Below, piece after piece: positions 47,373 to 56,852 of a stretch of DNA of 64,000 bases (position 1 is its first letter; each line of letters starts with the position of its first letter). The notes below the pieces were generated by a model. That model did not search any database and was not told the origin of the DNA. It saw nothing but the letters and a program-made list of their open reading frames with translations. Origin of the DNA: Ramlibacter algicola (GTDB lineage Bacteria > Pseudomonadota > Gammaproteobacteria > Burkholderiales > Burkholderiaceae_C); assembly GCF_016641735.1 (NCBI RefSeq), contig NZ_JAEDAO010000001.1, positions 930,001-994,000 of the forward strand. The letters are read 5' to 3'. A program made the translations under genes and the position numbers.

Positions 47373-49283
47373 ATGAAGCTTCTTCGCTTGCTGGGCGTGG
47401 CCACCGCCATCGCCCTCACGGCCTGCGCCACCGGCACCGCCACGCAGGCCGCGCGCCCCATCCCGTTGCGCGACTTCTTCCGCAACCCCGAGCAGGCCGG
47501 CCACCAGGTCTCCGACGACGGGAAATACCTGTCGTGGGTCGCGCCGTACGAGCGCCGCCTGAACGTGTTCGTGCGCCCCATCGGCGGCGGCGAGACGGTG
47601 CGGGTGACCTCGGAAACGGCACGCGACATCGCGGGCTACTTCTGGAAGGGCAACCGCATCCTGTACGTGAAGGACTTCGGCGGCGACGAGAACTTCCACG
47701 TCGTGTCGGTCGACCTGAAGGGCGGTGACCTGAAGGACCTGACGCCGGGCGAGAAGGTCAAGGCCAACATCGTCGACGACCTGTACGACGACCCGGACCA
47801 CGTGATCGTGTCCAACAACCGCCGCGACCCGCGCGTGTTCGACGTGTTCCGCGTGAACGTGCGCACCGGCGAAGAGAAGCTGATCGCGCAGAACCCCGGC
47901 AACATCACCGGCTGGCAGACCGACCATGCCGGCCAGCTGCGCGCGGCCGTCGCCACCGACGGCGTCAACACCACGCTGCTGTACCGCGACAAGGAAGACC
48001 AGCCGTTCAGGCCGCTGCTGACGACCAACTTCCGCGAGAGCGTCGACCCGCTGTTCTTCACGTTCGACGACAAGCAGCTGTACGTCGCCTCCAACCGGGG
48101 TCGCGACAAGACGGCGATCTTCAAGTTCGACCCCGCCACGGCCAGGGAAGGCGAGATACTGTTCGAGCACCCGGACGTGGACGTGTCCGGGCTGAACTAC
48201 TCGCGCAAGCGCAAGGTGCTGACCACCATCCGCTACGTGACGTGGAAGACCGAGCGCAAGTACCTCGACCCGTTCATCGAGGGCATCGTGCGCGACCTGG
48301 AGAAGCGCCTGCCGGGCTACGAGGTGACCCTCACCTCGACGGACCGCGCCGAGTCCAAGTTCATCGTTGCGACCACCAGCGACCGCACGCGCGGCAAGCG
48401 CTACCTGTACGACGTCGCGAGCAAGCAGCTCACGCAGCTGGCCGACGTGTCGCCGTGGCTGCCCGAGTCCGAGCTCGCCGAGATGAAGCCGGTGAGCTAC
48501 ACCTCGCGCGATGGCCTGACGATCCAGGGCTACCTCACGGTGCCCAAGGGCGTGCCCGCGAAGAACCTGCCGGTGGTCGTCAACCCGCACGGCGGCCCCT
48601 GGGCGCGTGACCAGTGGCGCTTCAACCCGGAAGTGCAGTTCCTGGCCAACCGCGGCTTCGCCGTGTTCCAGCCCAACTTCCGCGGCTCGGTCGGCTACGG
48701 CCGCAAGTTCTGGGAAGCCTCGTTCAAGCAGTGGGGCCGCACCATGCAGGACGACGTCACCGACGGCGTGCAGTGGCTGGTGAAGGAGGGCATCGCCGAC
48801 CCGAAGCGCGTCGCCATCTACGGCGGCAGCTACGGCGGCTACACGACGCTGGCGGGCATCACGTTCACGCCCGACCTGTACGCGGCCGCGGTCGACTACG
48901 TGGGCGTGTCCAACCTGCTGACGTTCCTGAACACGATCCCGCCGTACTGGAAGCCCTACCTGGCCATGATGCACGAGATGGTCGGCGACCCGGAGAAGGA
49001 CAAGGCGCAGCTGACGGCCGCGTCGCCCGTGTTCCACGTCGACAAGATCAAGACGCCGCTGTTCATCGCCCAGGGCGCCAAGGACCCGCGCGTCAACAAG
49101 GCCGAGAGCGACCAGATGGTCGACGCGCTGAAGAAGCGCGGCGTCGAGGTCCAGTACATGGTGAAGGACAACGAAGGCCACGGCTTCTCCAACGAGGAGA
49201 ACCGCTTCGACTTCTACGAGGCGATGGAGAAGTTCCTCGCCCAGCACCTGAAGGGGAAGCCGGGCACTGCGGCGGGGCAGTGA
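47373..49283 (+). CDS. S9 family prolyl oligopeptidase-like lipoprotein
   Basis: 636 residues. Signal peptide with lipobox ALTAC (C18). A seven-bladed propeller (about 40-370) precedes the alpha/beta-hydrolase domain with S486 (GGSYGGY), D571 (GAKDPRV) and H603 (NEGHGF), as in S9C acylaminoacyl or dipeptidyl peptidases. It would cut short peptides in the periplasm. TGGAGGA lies upstream of ATG 47373. Its TGA overlaps the next ATG. Confidence 0.9.
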   Translation: MKLLRLLGVATAIALTACATGTATQAARPIPLRDFFRNPEQAGHQVSDDGKYLSWVAPYERRLNVFVRPIGGGETVRVTSETARDIAGYFWKGNRILYVKDFGGDENFHVVSVDLKGGDLKDLTPGEKVKANIVDDLYDDPDHVIVSNNRRDPRVFDVFRVNVRTGEEKLIAQNPGNITGWQTDHAGQLRAAVATDGVNTTLLYRDKEDQPFRPLLTTNFRESVDPLFFTFDDKQLYVASNRGRDKTAIFKFDPATAREGEILFEHPDVDVSGLNYSRKRKVLTTIRYVTWKTERKYLDPFIEGIVRDLEKRLPGYEVTLTSTDRAESKFIVATTSDRTRGKRYLYDVASKQLTQLADVSPWLPESELAEMKPVSYTSRDGLTIQGYLTVPKGVPAKNLPVVVNPHGGPWARDQWRFNPEVQFLANRGFAVFQPNFRGSVGYGRKFWEASFKQWGRTMQDDVTDGVQWLVKEGIADPKRVAIYGGSYGGYTTLAGITFTPDLYAAAVDYVGVSNLLTFLNTIPPYWKPYLAMMHEMVGDPEKDKAQLTAASPVFHVDKIKTPLFIAQGAKDPRVNKAESDQMVDALKKRGVEVQYMVKDNEGHGFSNEENRFDFYEAMEKFLAQHLKGKPGTAAGQ

Positions 49284-50227
49284 TGCTCCGGCAAGCGGCG
49301 GCAGGCGCGGCCCTCGTGGCGGCGGCTGCCGCCGTTTTGCTTTGGGAGCCGGCGATCGACCACGAGCCGGCGCGGCTCGTGCCGCGCGCGCTGGCGGTCG
49401 CCGCGCGGGTGGGCATCGCGCCCCAGGGGACGCCGGACGAGTCGCGGCCGGTCGCCACGCAAGTGCCACGCACGAGCCTCGCTGCCGCCTACGCAAGAGC
49501 CACCGACGTCCGCCAGTTCGTGCTCGAGGCGATGCAGCGCCCGGGCGACGGCGGCTTGTTCTATGCCCGTATCGCGCTGCAGAATTGCTCCGGTGCCGAC
49601 CACGCCACGATGGACGCCGCCATCCGCCGGGTGATCGAGTTGACCGGCACCGTCTCCGCGGACCAGATGCGCGTGGCCGATGCGGCCGTCCGCCGCTGTG
49701 CGTCGTTCCAGGGCCGCGAAGCACACCGCCTGTTCGAGCGCGCCGTGCTGCAGTCGCGCGACGGCAGCGATCCCCTGGTGAATGCCGAACGCGGATTCGG
49801 CGAGGCCCTGGCTGCCGGCGACCGTGACCGGGTGCGGGCAGCCGTCGTGCGCATCCTGGACCTCGGCGATCCGCACTTGCAGGTGTTGCTCCTGCGGACG
49901 GCAAGACGCGCGTCCGCAGCGCACGAATCCAGCGGCGATGCGCCCGGAGAAGGCCAGCCGCTGGATGCTGCACAGGTCGACGAAGTGCTGTCCGGCAGCG
50001 CGATCGCCTTGGCTGCCTGCCGCGACGGCCTGTCGTGCGACTACGACGCGGTGATGCACATGGAATGCCTCGGTGCCGGCCTGTGCGCAGGCTCGCGTGA
50101 AGCCCATGTGCGCGCGTGGCTTGCGCTGGGCGGCATCGCGGCGCAAGACATCGACCGCCTCCCCGCCCTGGTGACGCGAGCGCGGCGCGCCATGGACGAG
50201 AAGGACGTCGACTTCTTCCTGCGCTGA
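49283..50227 (+). CDS. Exported protein coupled to the S9 peptidase
   Basis: 314 residues. The N-terminus is hydrophobic (AAGAALVAAAAAVLLWEP), a signal anchor or signal peptide. The remainder is helical with several Cys (NCSGADH, RRCASF, AACRDGLSCDYDAVMHMECLGAGLC) that could make disulfides. It starts in the peptidase stop (TGATG), so the two are made together. It resembles in style the 743-residue exported protein at 43860 but I see no clear homology. Function unknown. Confidence 0.6.
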   Translation: MLRQAAAGAALVAAAAAVLLWEPAIDHEPARLVPRALAVAARVGIAPQGTPDESRPVATQVPRTSLAAAYARATDVRQFVLEAMQRPGDGGLFYARIALQNCSGADHATMDAAIRRVIELTGTVSADQMRVADAAVRRCASFQGREAHRLFERAVLQSRDGSDPLVNAERGFGEALAAGDRDRVRAAVVRILDLGDPHLQVLLLRTARRASAAHESSGDAPGEGQPLDAAQVDEVLSGSAIALAACRDGLSCDYDAVMHMECLGAGLCAGSREAHVRAWLALGGIAAQDIDRLPALVTRARRAMDEKDVDFFLR

Positions 50228-50366
50228 GCCTGAAGGCACCGCCAGCGGACGTCAGTCGAGGGTCAGCCCGAGGGTGAGCAGCGCCGGCATCGACGAGGTG
50301 GCCTTCCTACGCCCGAATGCGCGACAGCGCGACGGCGCGCGCGGGCGCCCGCGCTACGTTCCTTGC

Positions 50367-51395
50367 ATGACCACCCGCGCGGGATCGGCAGAAGACGAGG
50401 CACCTGCGATCGTCCCCCGGCGCGGCACCGCCCTCGCGGTGCTCGCCGCGCTCCTGCTCGCGCTGCACCTCGGCCTGTTCGTCGCCCTCGTCTGCACGCT
50501 GGCCGTGCAGGCGCTCCACGCGCAGTTCGAAGCGACGATGTGCAGGCGCTGGCCGCACCGTCGCCATGGCCTGGCGGCGCTCCTGCTGACCATTGCGGTG
50601 GTCGTGCTGCTGGTCGCGGGCGCGATCCTCGCCGTGCACTCGCTGTGGGCGCCGCACGGCCTGCCCGGCTTGCTCAACCTGCTGGCCGACACGCTCGAGC
50701 GGCTGCAGGGCGCGCTGCCCGCGTGGCTCGCGGAGCGGCTCCCCGCGTCCGTCGACGACCTGCAGCGCGTCATCGCGCACTGGCTGCGCGGCAATGCGCA
50801 CCACGTGCAGCACTGGGGCCACGAGGTGCTGCGCCTGTCCGCGCAGGCCCTCGTGGGGCTGATCATCGGCCTGCTGGCCTCGGCGCAACGCCGGCCGGTG
50901 CTGCCCGCCGCGTGGATGGCGGAGGTGGGCGCGTGCTGGCGCAACCTGGTGGGCGCCTTCAGCCGCTTCGTCGGCGCGCAGCTGCGCATCGCGGTCGTGA
51001 ACACGGTGCTGACGGGCGGCTACCTGCTGGTCGCACTGCCGCTGGCGGGCGTGCACGTCCCGCTCGCCTGGACGCTGGTGGCCTTCACGCTGGTGGCGGC
51101 CTTCATCCCGATCGTCGGCAACCTGGCCTCCAACGCCGCGATCCTGCTGGCGGCGTTGACGGTCTCCGCGGGCGCCGCCGCCGCGTCGCTCGTGTTCCTG
51201 GTCGCGGTGCACAAGCTCGAGTACTTCCTCAACGCGCACTTCGTCGGCGCGCGAACGAACGTCCCCGCGCCGGTGCTGCTGGCGGCGCTGCTGGTGATGG
51301 AAGCGGCGTTCGGGCTGCCGGGCGTCGCGGCCGCGCCCATCTATTGCGCCTGGGTGTTCCGCCAGTTCGGGGACACGCCCGCGATCGCCGCCTGA
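50367..51395 (+). CDS. AI-2E (PerM) family transporter-like membrane protein
   Basis: 342 residues with about seven to eight membrane segments. The central amphipathic region followed by FSRFVGAQLRIAVVNTVLTGGYLL, then AFIPIVGNLASNAAIL and a late AAPIYCAWVF, fits the AI-2E transporter family, many of which are exporters or Na+/H+ antiporters of uncertain substrate. ATG 50367 is the first start. It converges with the DUF6494 gene, 6 nt apart. Confidence 0.75.
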   Translation: MTTRAGSAEDEAPAIVPRRGTALAVLAALLLALHLGLFVALVCTLAVQALHAQFEATMCRRWPHRRHGLAALLLTIAVVVLLVAGAILAVHSLWAPHGLPGLLNLLADTLERLQGALPAWLAERLPASVDDLQRVIAHWLRGNAHHVQHWGHEVLRLSAQALVGLIIGLLASAQRRPVLPAAWMAEVGACWRNLVGAFSRFVGAQLRIAVVNTVLTGGYLLVALPLAGVHVPLAWTLVAFTLVAAFIPIVGNLASNAAILLAALTVSAGAAAASLVFLVAVHKLEYFLNAHFVGARTNVPAPVLLAALLVMEAAFGLPGVAAAPIYCAWVFRQFGDTPAIAA

Positions 51396-51401
51396 GCGGC
51401 G

Positions 51402-51608
51402 CTACTCCAGCCGGATCTCGCCGTCGAACGTGACGTGCAGCTGCAGGCCCTGGATGCGCAGGGTCATCGTGGCCGGGAAGCTCTCGCTGCCGCGGATGGC
51501 GTTGGCCTGCAGCGCCTTGGCCACTGCCTGCTCGATCTCGCGCTGCGAGCTCACGCCGACCATCTTGAGGAACTTGCGCAGGCTGATGTTGAAGGTCTCG
51601 TCGTCCAT
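51402..51608 (-). CDS. DUF6494 family small protein
   Basis: 68 residues. MDDETFNISLRKFLKMVGVSSQREIEQAV and the C-terminal beta part ending DGEIRLE match the small conserved DUF6494 proteins of proteobacteria as I recall them. Soluble; role unknown. The overlap-free convergent end fixes the stop; ATG 51608 fits the family start. Confidence 0.75.
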   Translation of the reverse strand: MDDETFNISLRKFLKMVGVSSQREIEQAVAKALQANAIRGSESFPATMTLRIQGLQLHVTFDGEIRLE

Positions 51609-51671
51609 GGCATTCCGCTAGTACGAGTGAAGCGGCCATGATGCACGAGGCGGGCCCGGCCGGCATCGGCG

Positions 51672-52844
51672 TCAGTGGGTGTCCACGGGCGCGCTGCTGC
51701 CGTTGCTCGGCAGCGCCGCCGGCACGGTGGGCGCATGCGGGTCATCGAGCACGTGGATGCGGCGGTCGCGGCCGCGCCGCACCGCCTCGTCGAGGTGCTG
51801 GCCCAGCCGGGCCAGCAGCGCCTCGGTGGGCGTGTCGTCCAGCGGCAGCGGCGCGACCACGACCCGGAAGTGCAGGAACACGCCGTCCACGTTGTGCAGG
51901 GGCCGCTTGAGCCCGGCCACCAGGATGCGCCCGGCGAGTTGCGCGGCCACCTCCTGCGGCGAGGCCCCCTCGGACAGCACGGCGAAGCGCCAATCGCCGA
52001 CCCGCGACGCGACGTCGGCACGGCCCAGCGCCATGCGCAAGCGCAGCCCCGCTTCCAGCGCCGCTGCCTCCGCCGCGCGCGGACCGAGCCGCTCCGCGAT
52101 GCGATCGAGCTCGTCGGCGTGCAGCAGCAGCACCGACGTCGGATGGCCGAACCGGCGCATCAGCGTCCGCGCGGCCTGCGCGCGCTCGTCGAGCACGCGC
52201 TCGCTCGCCAGCCGGGTGATCGGGTCCTCGTGGCGTGCGGTGGCGAGCTGCCAGCGGCGCTCGCCCTGCAGGCGGCTGCGCCAGGCGGTGGCGACGAACA
52301 CGCACAGGGCCCAGGCAGCGAGCGCGGCGCCCAGCAGCAGGTGGTGCGCCATCCAATCCGGCGACAGGCCCATCCACGTCGCGGCACCCAGCAGTGCCGC
52401 CTGGCCCAGCGCCACCAGCTGCGCCCAGGGCCGGCCGTCGTCCCACACGCGCGCAAGGACGGTCGCGTCGAGGGCGAGCAGGATCGCGGCGGCCGGCAGC
52501 AGCAGCCAGCGCTGCGCCGCGGGCACGTCCACGAACGCCAGCAGCGCCAGCACGACGGCCACGGCCGACATCGCGCGCCGGTGTGGACGGAACGCCCCGA
52601 TCTGCGTGGCCAGGCCGCGCGCGTGCATGGCGGCCATGGCCATGACCCCGACCAGTCCGGCCGGTGCGAGGGCTGTCAGCGCGAGGGGTTCCGCATTCGC
52701 GGTGAGTGCGGCCAGCGCGCAGGCCGCAGCGTGCACGTGCAGCGCGCGCTCGCGCAATGCGATCGCGGTGATGGCGCTCAGGAGCGCGAGCAGCACCAGC
52801 ACACCGGTGGCGGCCCCGAGGAGCCACGGTCCTGCGACCTGCAT
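51672..52844 (-). CDS. Membrane protein with degenerate GGDEF domain
   Basis: 390 residues. About six membrane helices (1-195) are followed by a cytoplasmic GGDEF-like domain (about 205-350: DPITRLASERVLDERAQAA, then ASRVGDWRFAVL). The diguanylate cyclase signature GGDEF is replaced by GDWRF, so it should not make c-di-GMP; such domains may bind GTP or act as sensors. ATG 52844 has AGGAG 7 nt upstream. Confidence 0.7.
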   Translation of the reverse strand: MQVAGPWLLGAATGVLVLLALLSAITAIALRERALHVHAAACALAALTANAEPLALTALAPAGLVGVMAMAAMHARGLATQIGAFRPHRRAMSAVAVVLALLAFVDVPAAQRWLLLPAAAILLALDATVLARVWDDGRPWAQLVALGQAALLGAATWMGLSPDWMAHHLLLGAALAAWALCVFVATAWRSRLQGERRWQLATARHEDPITRLASERVLDERAQAARTLMRRFGHPTSVLLLHADELDRIAERLGPRAAEAAALEAGLRLRMALGRADVASRVGDWRFAVLSEGASPQEVAAQLAGRILVAGLKRPLHNVDGVFLHFRVVVAPLPLDDTPTEALLARLGQHLDEAVRRGRDRRIHVLDDPHAPTVPAALPSNGSSAPVDTH

Positions 52845-52950
52845 CACAGGGCTCCTATCGCCGGGTGGTGGTCACCGTGGGAGGGACGGGAAGCTGTGGG
52901 AAAGGCGTGGACTGCACGGCGGCGAGTCTAGCTGCGCCGTGCGGCATCGT

Positions 52951-52964
52951 GTTTGCATGCAAAC
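52951..52964. promoter_or_regulatory. 14-bp palindrome upstream of kgtP
   Basis: GTTTGCATGCAAAC is perfectly symmetric and AT-richer than its surroundings. It lies 109 bp before kgtP in a 228-bp divergent gap. TTGCATGCAA-type dyads are typical of GntR or LacI family operators. No such regulator gene is adjacent. Confidence 0.4.
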
Positions 52965-53072
52965 CCGAACCGGGCGTGACGCCACGCTCCGATTCACCCG
53001 GCGGCAAGGCGCGTGCGCGGTGCGCCTTGGGTCGCGCCGCCGTGGCACGCCGATTGCCAACCCCGGGACATC

Positions 53073-54398
53073 GTGATCGCCACCACCGCCAATGCGCCAG
53101 CGTCCACCGACGCGCCGCCCCACTACACCGCCGAGGAGAAGCGCCGCCGCATCTTCGCCATCGTGGCTGCCTCGTCGGGCAACCTGGTCGAGTGGTTCGA
53201 CTTCTACGTCTACGCCTTCGGCGCGATCTACTTCGCGCCCGCGTTCTTCCCCAAGTCCGACCCGACGGCCCAGCTGCTCAACACGGCGGGCGTGTTCGCC
53301 GCGGGCTTCCTGATGCGGCCCATCGGCGGCTGGCTCTTCGGCCGCATCGCCGACCGGCGCGGCCGCCGCACGGCGATGCTGGCCTCTGTGGTGCTGATGT
53401 GCCTCGGCTCGCTGATGATCGCGGCCGTCCCCACCTACGCGTCGATCGGCGCCTGGGCGCCGGCGCTGCTGCTGGTCGCCCGCCTGCTGCAGGGCCTGTC
53501 GGTCGGCGGCGAGTACGGCACCGCGGCGACGTACATGAGCGAAGTCGCGCTGCGCGGCATGCGCGGGTTCCTGTCCTCGTTCCAGTACGTCACCCTGATC
53601 GGCGGCCAGCTGCTGGCGGTGCTGGTCATCGTCCTGCTGCAGCAGGTGCTCGACGACGCCGAGCTGAAGGCCTGGGGCTGGCGCATCCCCTTCGTCGTCG
53701 GCGCGATCGCGGCCGTGATGGCGTTGCTGCTGCGGCGCACGCTGCACGAGACGTCCACCGACCAGTCACGTGCCAACCGCGAGGCCGGCACCATCCGCGG
53801 CGTGCTGCGCCACCACCGCGCCGCGTTCCTCACGGTCATCGGCTACACGGCCGGCGGCTCGCTGATCTTCTACACGTTCACCACCTACATGCAGAAGTAC
53901 CTGGTCAATTCGGCCGGCATGTCGGTGAAGACGGCCAGCAACGTGATGACGGTGTGCCTGTTCATCTTCATGTGCCTGCAGCCCGCGTTCGGCGCGCTGT
54001 CGGACCGCATCGGGCGGCGCAACAACATGCTGCTGTTCGGCGGCCTCGGCATGCTGGCGACGGTGCCGATCTTCACCGCGCTGCAGGGCGTCGACAGCCC
54101 GGTCGCGGCCGGCGCGCTGATCCTGCTGGCGTTGGCGATCGTGAGCTTCTACACCTCGGTCAGCGGCATCGTGAAGTCCGAACTGTTCCCGCCGGAAGTG
54201 CGCGCGATGGGCGTCGGGTTCGCCTATGCGATCGCCAACGCGCTGTTCGGCGGCACGGCCGAGTACGTGGCCCTGGGCCTCAAGAGCCTGGGCCACGAGT
54301 CGCTGTTCTACTGGTACGTGACGGTGATGATGGCGATCGCCTTCCTCGTCAGCCTGCGCATTCCGCGGGTGCCGAGCTACCTGCGGCACGAGCACTGA
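53073..54398 (+). CDS. kgtP: 2-oxoglutarate:H+ symporter KgtP
   Basis: 441 residues with twelve membrane helices, MHS family of the MFS. Close to E. coli Kgt[62 protein letters not shown] [13 protein letters not shown], and [11 protein letters not shown]. It imports 2-oxoglutarate with protons. GTG 53073 has GGGA upstream and gives the same lead length as KgtP. Its stop abuts that of the next gene (TGATCA). Confidence 0.92.
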   Translation: MIATTANAPASTDAPPHYTAEEKRRRIFAIVAASSGNLVEWFDFYVYAFGAIYFAPAFFPKSDPTAQLLNTAGVFAAGFLMRPIGGWLFGRIADRRGRRTAMLASVVLMCLGSLMIAAVPTYASIGAWAPALLLVARLLQGLSVGGEYGTAATYMSEVALRGMRGFLSSFQYVTLIGGQLLAVLVIVLLQQVLDDAELKAWGWRIPFVVGAIAAVMALLLRRTLHETSTDQSRANREAGTIRGVLRHHRAAFLTVIGYTAGGSLIFYTFTTYMQKYLVNSAGMSVKTASNVMTVCLFIFMCLQPAFGALSDRIGRRNNMLLFGGLGMLATVPIFTALQGVDSPVAAGALILLALAIVSFYTSVSGIVKSELFPPEVRAMGVGFAYAIANALFGGTAEYVALGLKSLGHESLFYWYVTVMMAIAFLVSLRIPRVPSYLRHEH

Positions 54399-55490
54399 TC
54401 AGGACGCCAGGCTGTCCACCGCCTGCAGCATCGCCTCGCGGGCCTGCTGCCAGATGCGCGCGCGCCACTCGGGCGTGTCCGTGTAGAACGCATCGCGCAT
54501 CTGCTGCTTGATCTGCTTGGCCACGTCGGCAGGGGCGTCCGGGTGCTGGTGCAGCCAGTGCTCGGCACGCAAGGCCTGCAGCACCTGCAACAACGGCTGC
54601 GTGCCGTACTCCAGCGCGATGCCGGTGTACTGCGCCTGCGGGCATTCCTGCGGCGCGGCGGACCACATCATCCCGGTGAGCTTCGCGGACGTCGACGAGC
54701 CGTCGTAGATCGACGTCACCGGCGTGCGGCCACCGCCGTCCCACCACGCGCGGGCGCGCGCCAATTGCGTGGGCTCGTCGGGACCTGCGTAGATGCGCTC
54801 GCCGACGCCGTCTGGGCCAAGCCCCGTGTGGAAGTCGATCCAGGCGAGCCGGCCGGCGCGGCGCCCGTGGGTCGACAGCACTTCGCGCAGCGTGCGGTTG
54901 CTCCAGGTCGCCTCGGTGCCGCCGAAGTACATGCCGCGCGGGAACTCGTGCTGCCCGCTGCTGGCCGCCGCCTGGAACGCGGCCTGGCCGTTGCGCGCGA
55001 TCCAGGCCTGGACCTGCTGCTCGTTGCCGGCGTCGGGCGGCCACTGGTCGGGGAACAGCAGCGGATGCAGTTCGCCGTAACCGGGGTTGGCCGGCAGCGG
55101 CTGCGAGAAGTCGTGGAAGTTGCGATTGAGGTCGACGTTCTCGTGCGTCGTGCGCCGCAGGTGCGAGAAGCCGTACGGGTTGAGCGCATGCACGTACAGC
55201 ACCGCGACGCCGCGATCGCGCGCAGCCTGCCGCCAGGCGTCGTCGCGCAGGGCGGCGACCTGGATGCCGCTGCCGCAGAAGCCTTCCACGCCATGGCAGG
55301 CGCTGCTCAGCACCAGCAGCTTGGACGCGCTGGGGTCGCCGTCCCGCGCGACGTCCATCGCGAGGTCTTCGCCCTGCGAACCGCGCTCGGGATGCAGCTT
55401 CGATTCGACCAGCAACCCGGCCGCCTGCGCCGCGGCGATGAACTTCTGCCGCGCTTCGGCGTAGGTGGAGGAGAAGGCGGTGTCGAGCAT
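54399..55490 (-). CDS. DUF2817 family protein (M14-like metallopeptidase fold)
   Basis: 363 residues. H66 and E69 in SSACHGVEGFCGSG match the HxxE zinc ligands of carboxypeptidases; IDFHTGLG supplies the third His and ALEYGT the catalytic Glu, with VDLNRNF binding the substrate carboxylate. All active-site residues of the M14 fold appear kept, so it is likely an active peptidase or aminoacylase. No signal peptide. The gene downstream on the strand is kgtP's convergent neighbour; a REP-like element separates it from the M20 gene. Confidence 0.8.
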   Translation of the reverse strand: MLDTAFSSTYAEARQKFIAAAQAAGLLVESKLHPERGSQGEDLAMDVARDGDPSASKLLVLSSACHGVEGFCGSGIQVAALRDDAWRQAARDRGVAVLYVHALNPYGFSHLRRTTHENVDLNRNFHDFSQPLPANPGYGELHPLLFPDQWPPDAGNEQQVQAWIARNGQAAFQAAASSGQHEFPRGMYFGGTEATWSNRTLREVLSTHGRRAGRLAWIDFHTGLGPDGVGERIYAGPDEPTQLARARAWWDGGGRTPVTSIYDGSSTSAKLTGMMWSAAPQECPQAQYTGIALEYGTQPLLQVLQALRAEHWLHQHPDAPADVAKQIKQQMRDAFYTDTPEWRARIWQQAREAMLQAVDSLAS

Positions 55491-55496
55491 CGGGCG

Positions 55497-55582
55497 TCGT
55501 CGTCACCGCGCAGGCGGGGACCCATCGCTTCCGATTTCAGGGGGTTGGGAAGCGGTGGATCCCCGCCTTCGCGGGGATGACG
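55497..55582. repeat. REP-like paired repeat
   Basis: Left unit (CGTCGTCACCGCGCAGGCGG) is slightly degenerate; the right unit GGATCCCCGCCTTCGCGGGG with ATGACG is perfect. Inner arms CATCGCTTCC and GGAAGCG(G)TGG pair. It ends 1 nt from the M20 stop codon. Confidence 0.85.
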
Positions 55583-55583
55583 A

Positions 55584-56771
55584 TTACTTGGCCAGCCAGG
55601 CCTCCGCCAGCCGCACCCAATACGTCGCCCCCAACGGAATCAATTCATCGTTGAAGTCGTAGCTCGGGTTGTGCAGCGTGCAGGGGCCGCCACCGTGGCC
55701 GATCTGGCGGTGGTCGCCGGTGCCGTTGGCGATGAAGCAGTACGCGCCCGGCTTGGCCTGCAGCATGTACGCGAAGTCCTCGGCGCCCATGGTGGGCTCC
55801 TGCACGTCGACGTTCTGCTCGCCGACGATGGAGGCCATCACCTGGCGCGCGAACTCGGCTTCCTTCTGCGAATTGACGGTCGGCGGGTAGTTGCGCACGA
55901 ACTCGAACTCGCACACCGCCTCGTGCGCGGCGCAGATGTTCTCGGCCACCTGCTTCATGCGGCGCTCGATCAGGTCCAGCACTTCCAGCGTGAAGGTGCG
56001 CACCGTGCCCTGCAGCTCGCAGCTGTCGGGCACGACGTTGGTGGCTTCGCCCGCATGGATCATCGTCACCGAGATCACGCCGGCGTCGATCGGCTTCTTG
56101 TTGCGGCTGATGATGGTCTGGAAGGCCTGCACCATCTGGCACGCGACCGGCACCGGGTCGATGCCCATGTGCGGCAGCGCGGCATGGCTGCCCTTGCCGC
56201 GGATGGTGATCCTGAATTCGTTCGACGATGCCATCACCGGCCCCGGGCTGACGGCGAAGCGGCCGGCCTGCGGGCCCGGCCAGTTGTGCATGCCGAACAC
56301 CGCTTCCATCGGGAACTTGTCGAACAGGCCGTCGCGGATCATCTCGCGCGCGCCGCCGCCGCCTTCTTCCGCCGGCTGGAAGATCACGTAGACGGTGCCG
56401 TCGAAGGTGCGTTGCTTTGCGAAGTGCTGCGCGGCCGCCAGCAGCATCGCGACGTGCCCGTCGTGGCCGCACGCGTGCATGCGGCCGGGGTGCTTGCTCG
56501 CATGCTCGAAGGTGTTGAACTCCTGCATCGGCAGCGCGTCCATGTCGGCGCGCAGGCCGATGGCGCGGTCGCTGGTTCCGTTCCTGATGATGCCGACGAC
56601 GCCGGTCTTGCCCATGCCGCGGTGCACGGGGATGCCCCATTCGGTGAGCTTGGCGGCCACGAGGTCGGCGGTGCGCACCTCTTCGAAGCACAGTTCCGGA
56701 TGCGCGTGGATGTCGCGGCGCAGGGCGGTGATGGAGGCAGCCTGGGTGACGATGGAATCAAGGACGTTCAT
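55584..56771 (-). CDS. M20 family amidohydrolase (hippurate hydrolase-like)
   Basis: 395 residues. Metal ligands in HACGHDGH, the EEGGGGAREM glutamates and the GSHAALPHMGIDP dimer-domain loop are those of M20D enzymes such as hippurate hydrolase and IAA-amino acid hydrolase, which remove acyl groups from amino acids. Cytoplasmic. Start ATG 56771. It diverges from argE. Confidence 0.9.
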   Translation of the reverse strand: MNVLDSIVTQAASITALRRDIHAHPELCFEEVRTADLVAAKLTEWGIPVHRGMGKTGVVGIIRNGTSDRAIGLRADMDALPMQEFNTFEHASKHPGRMHACGHDGHVAMLLAAAQHFAKQRTFDGTVYVIFQPAEEGGGGAREMIRDGLFDKFPMEAVFGMHNWPGPQAGRFAVSPGPVMASSNEFRITIRGKGSHAALPHMGIDPVPVACQMVQAFQTIISRNKKPIDAGVISVTMIHAGEATNVVPDSCELQGTVRTFTLEVLDLIERRMKQVAENICAAHEAVCEFEFVRNYPPTVNSQKEAEFARQVMASIVGEQNVDVQEPTMGAEDFAYMLQAKPGAYCFIANGTGDHRQIGHGGGPCTLHNPSYDFNDELIPLGATYWVRLAEAWLAK

Positions 56772-56852
56772 GGGAATTGCCGGGGAAGGATCGGGCCAGT
56801 CTAGCCGGGCGGCGCGCGGTGCGCCTCGGGGGTTCTCCGCGAGAATCGTGCC

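Noticed and set aside
50255..50305. Possible remnant of a gene end on the minus strand (MPALLTLGLTLD then stop)
   Set aside because: Too short, no ribosome binding site and no family match; noted only as a curiosity in the 139-bp gap.
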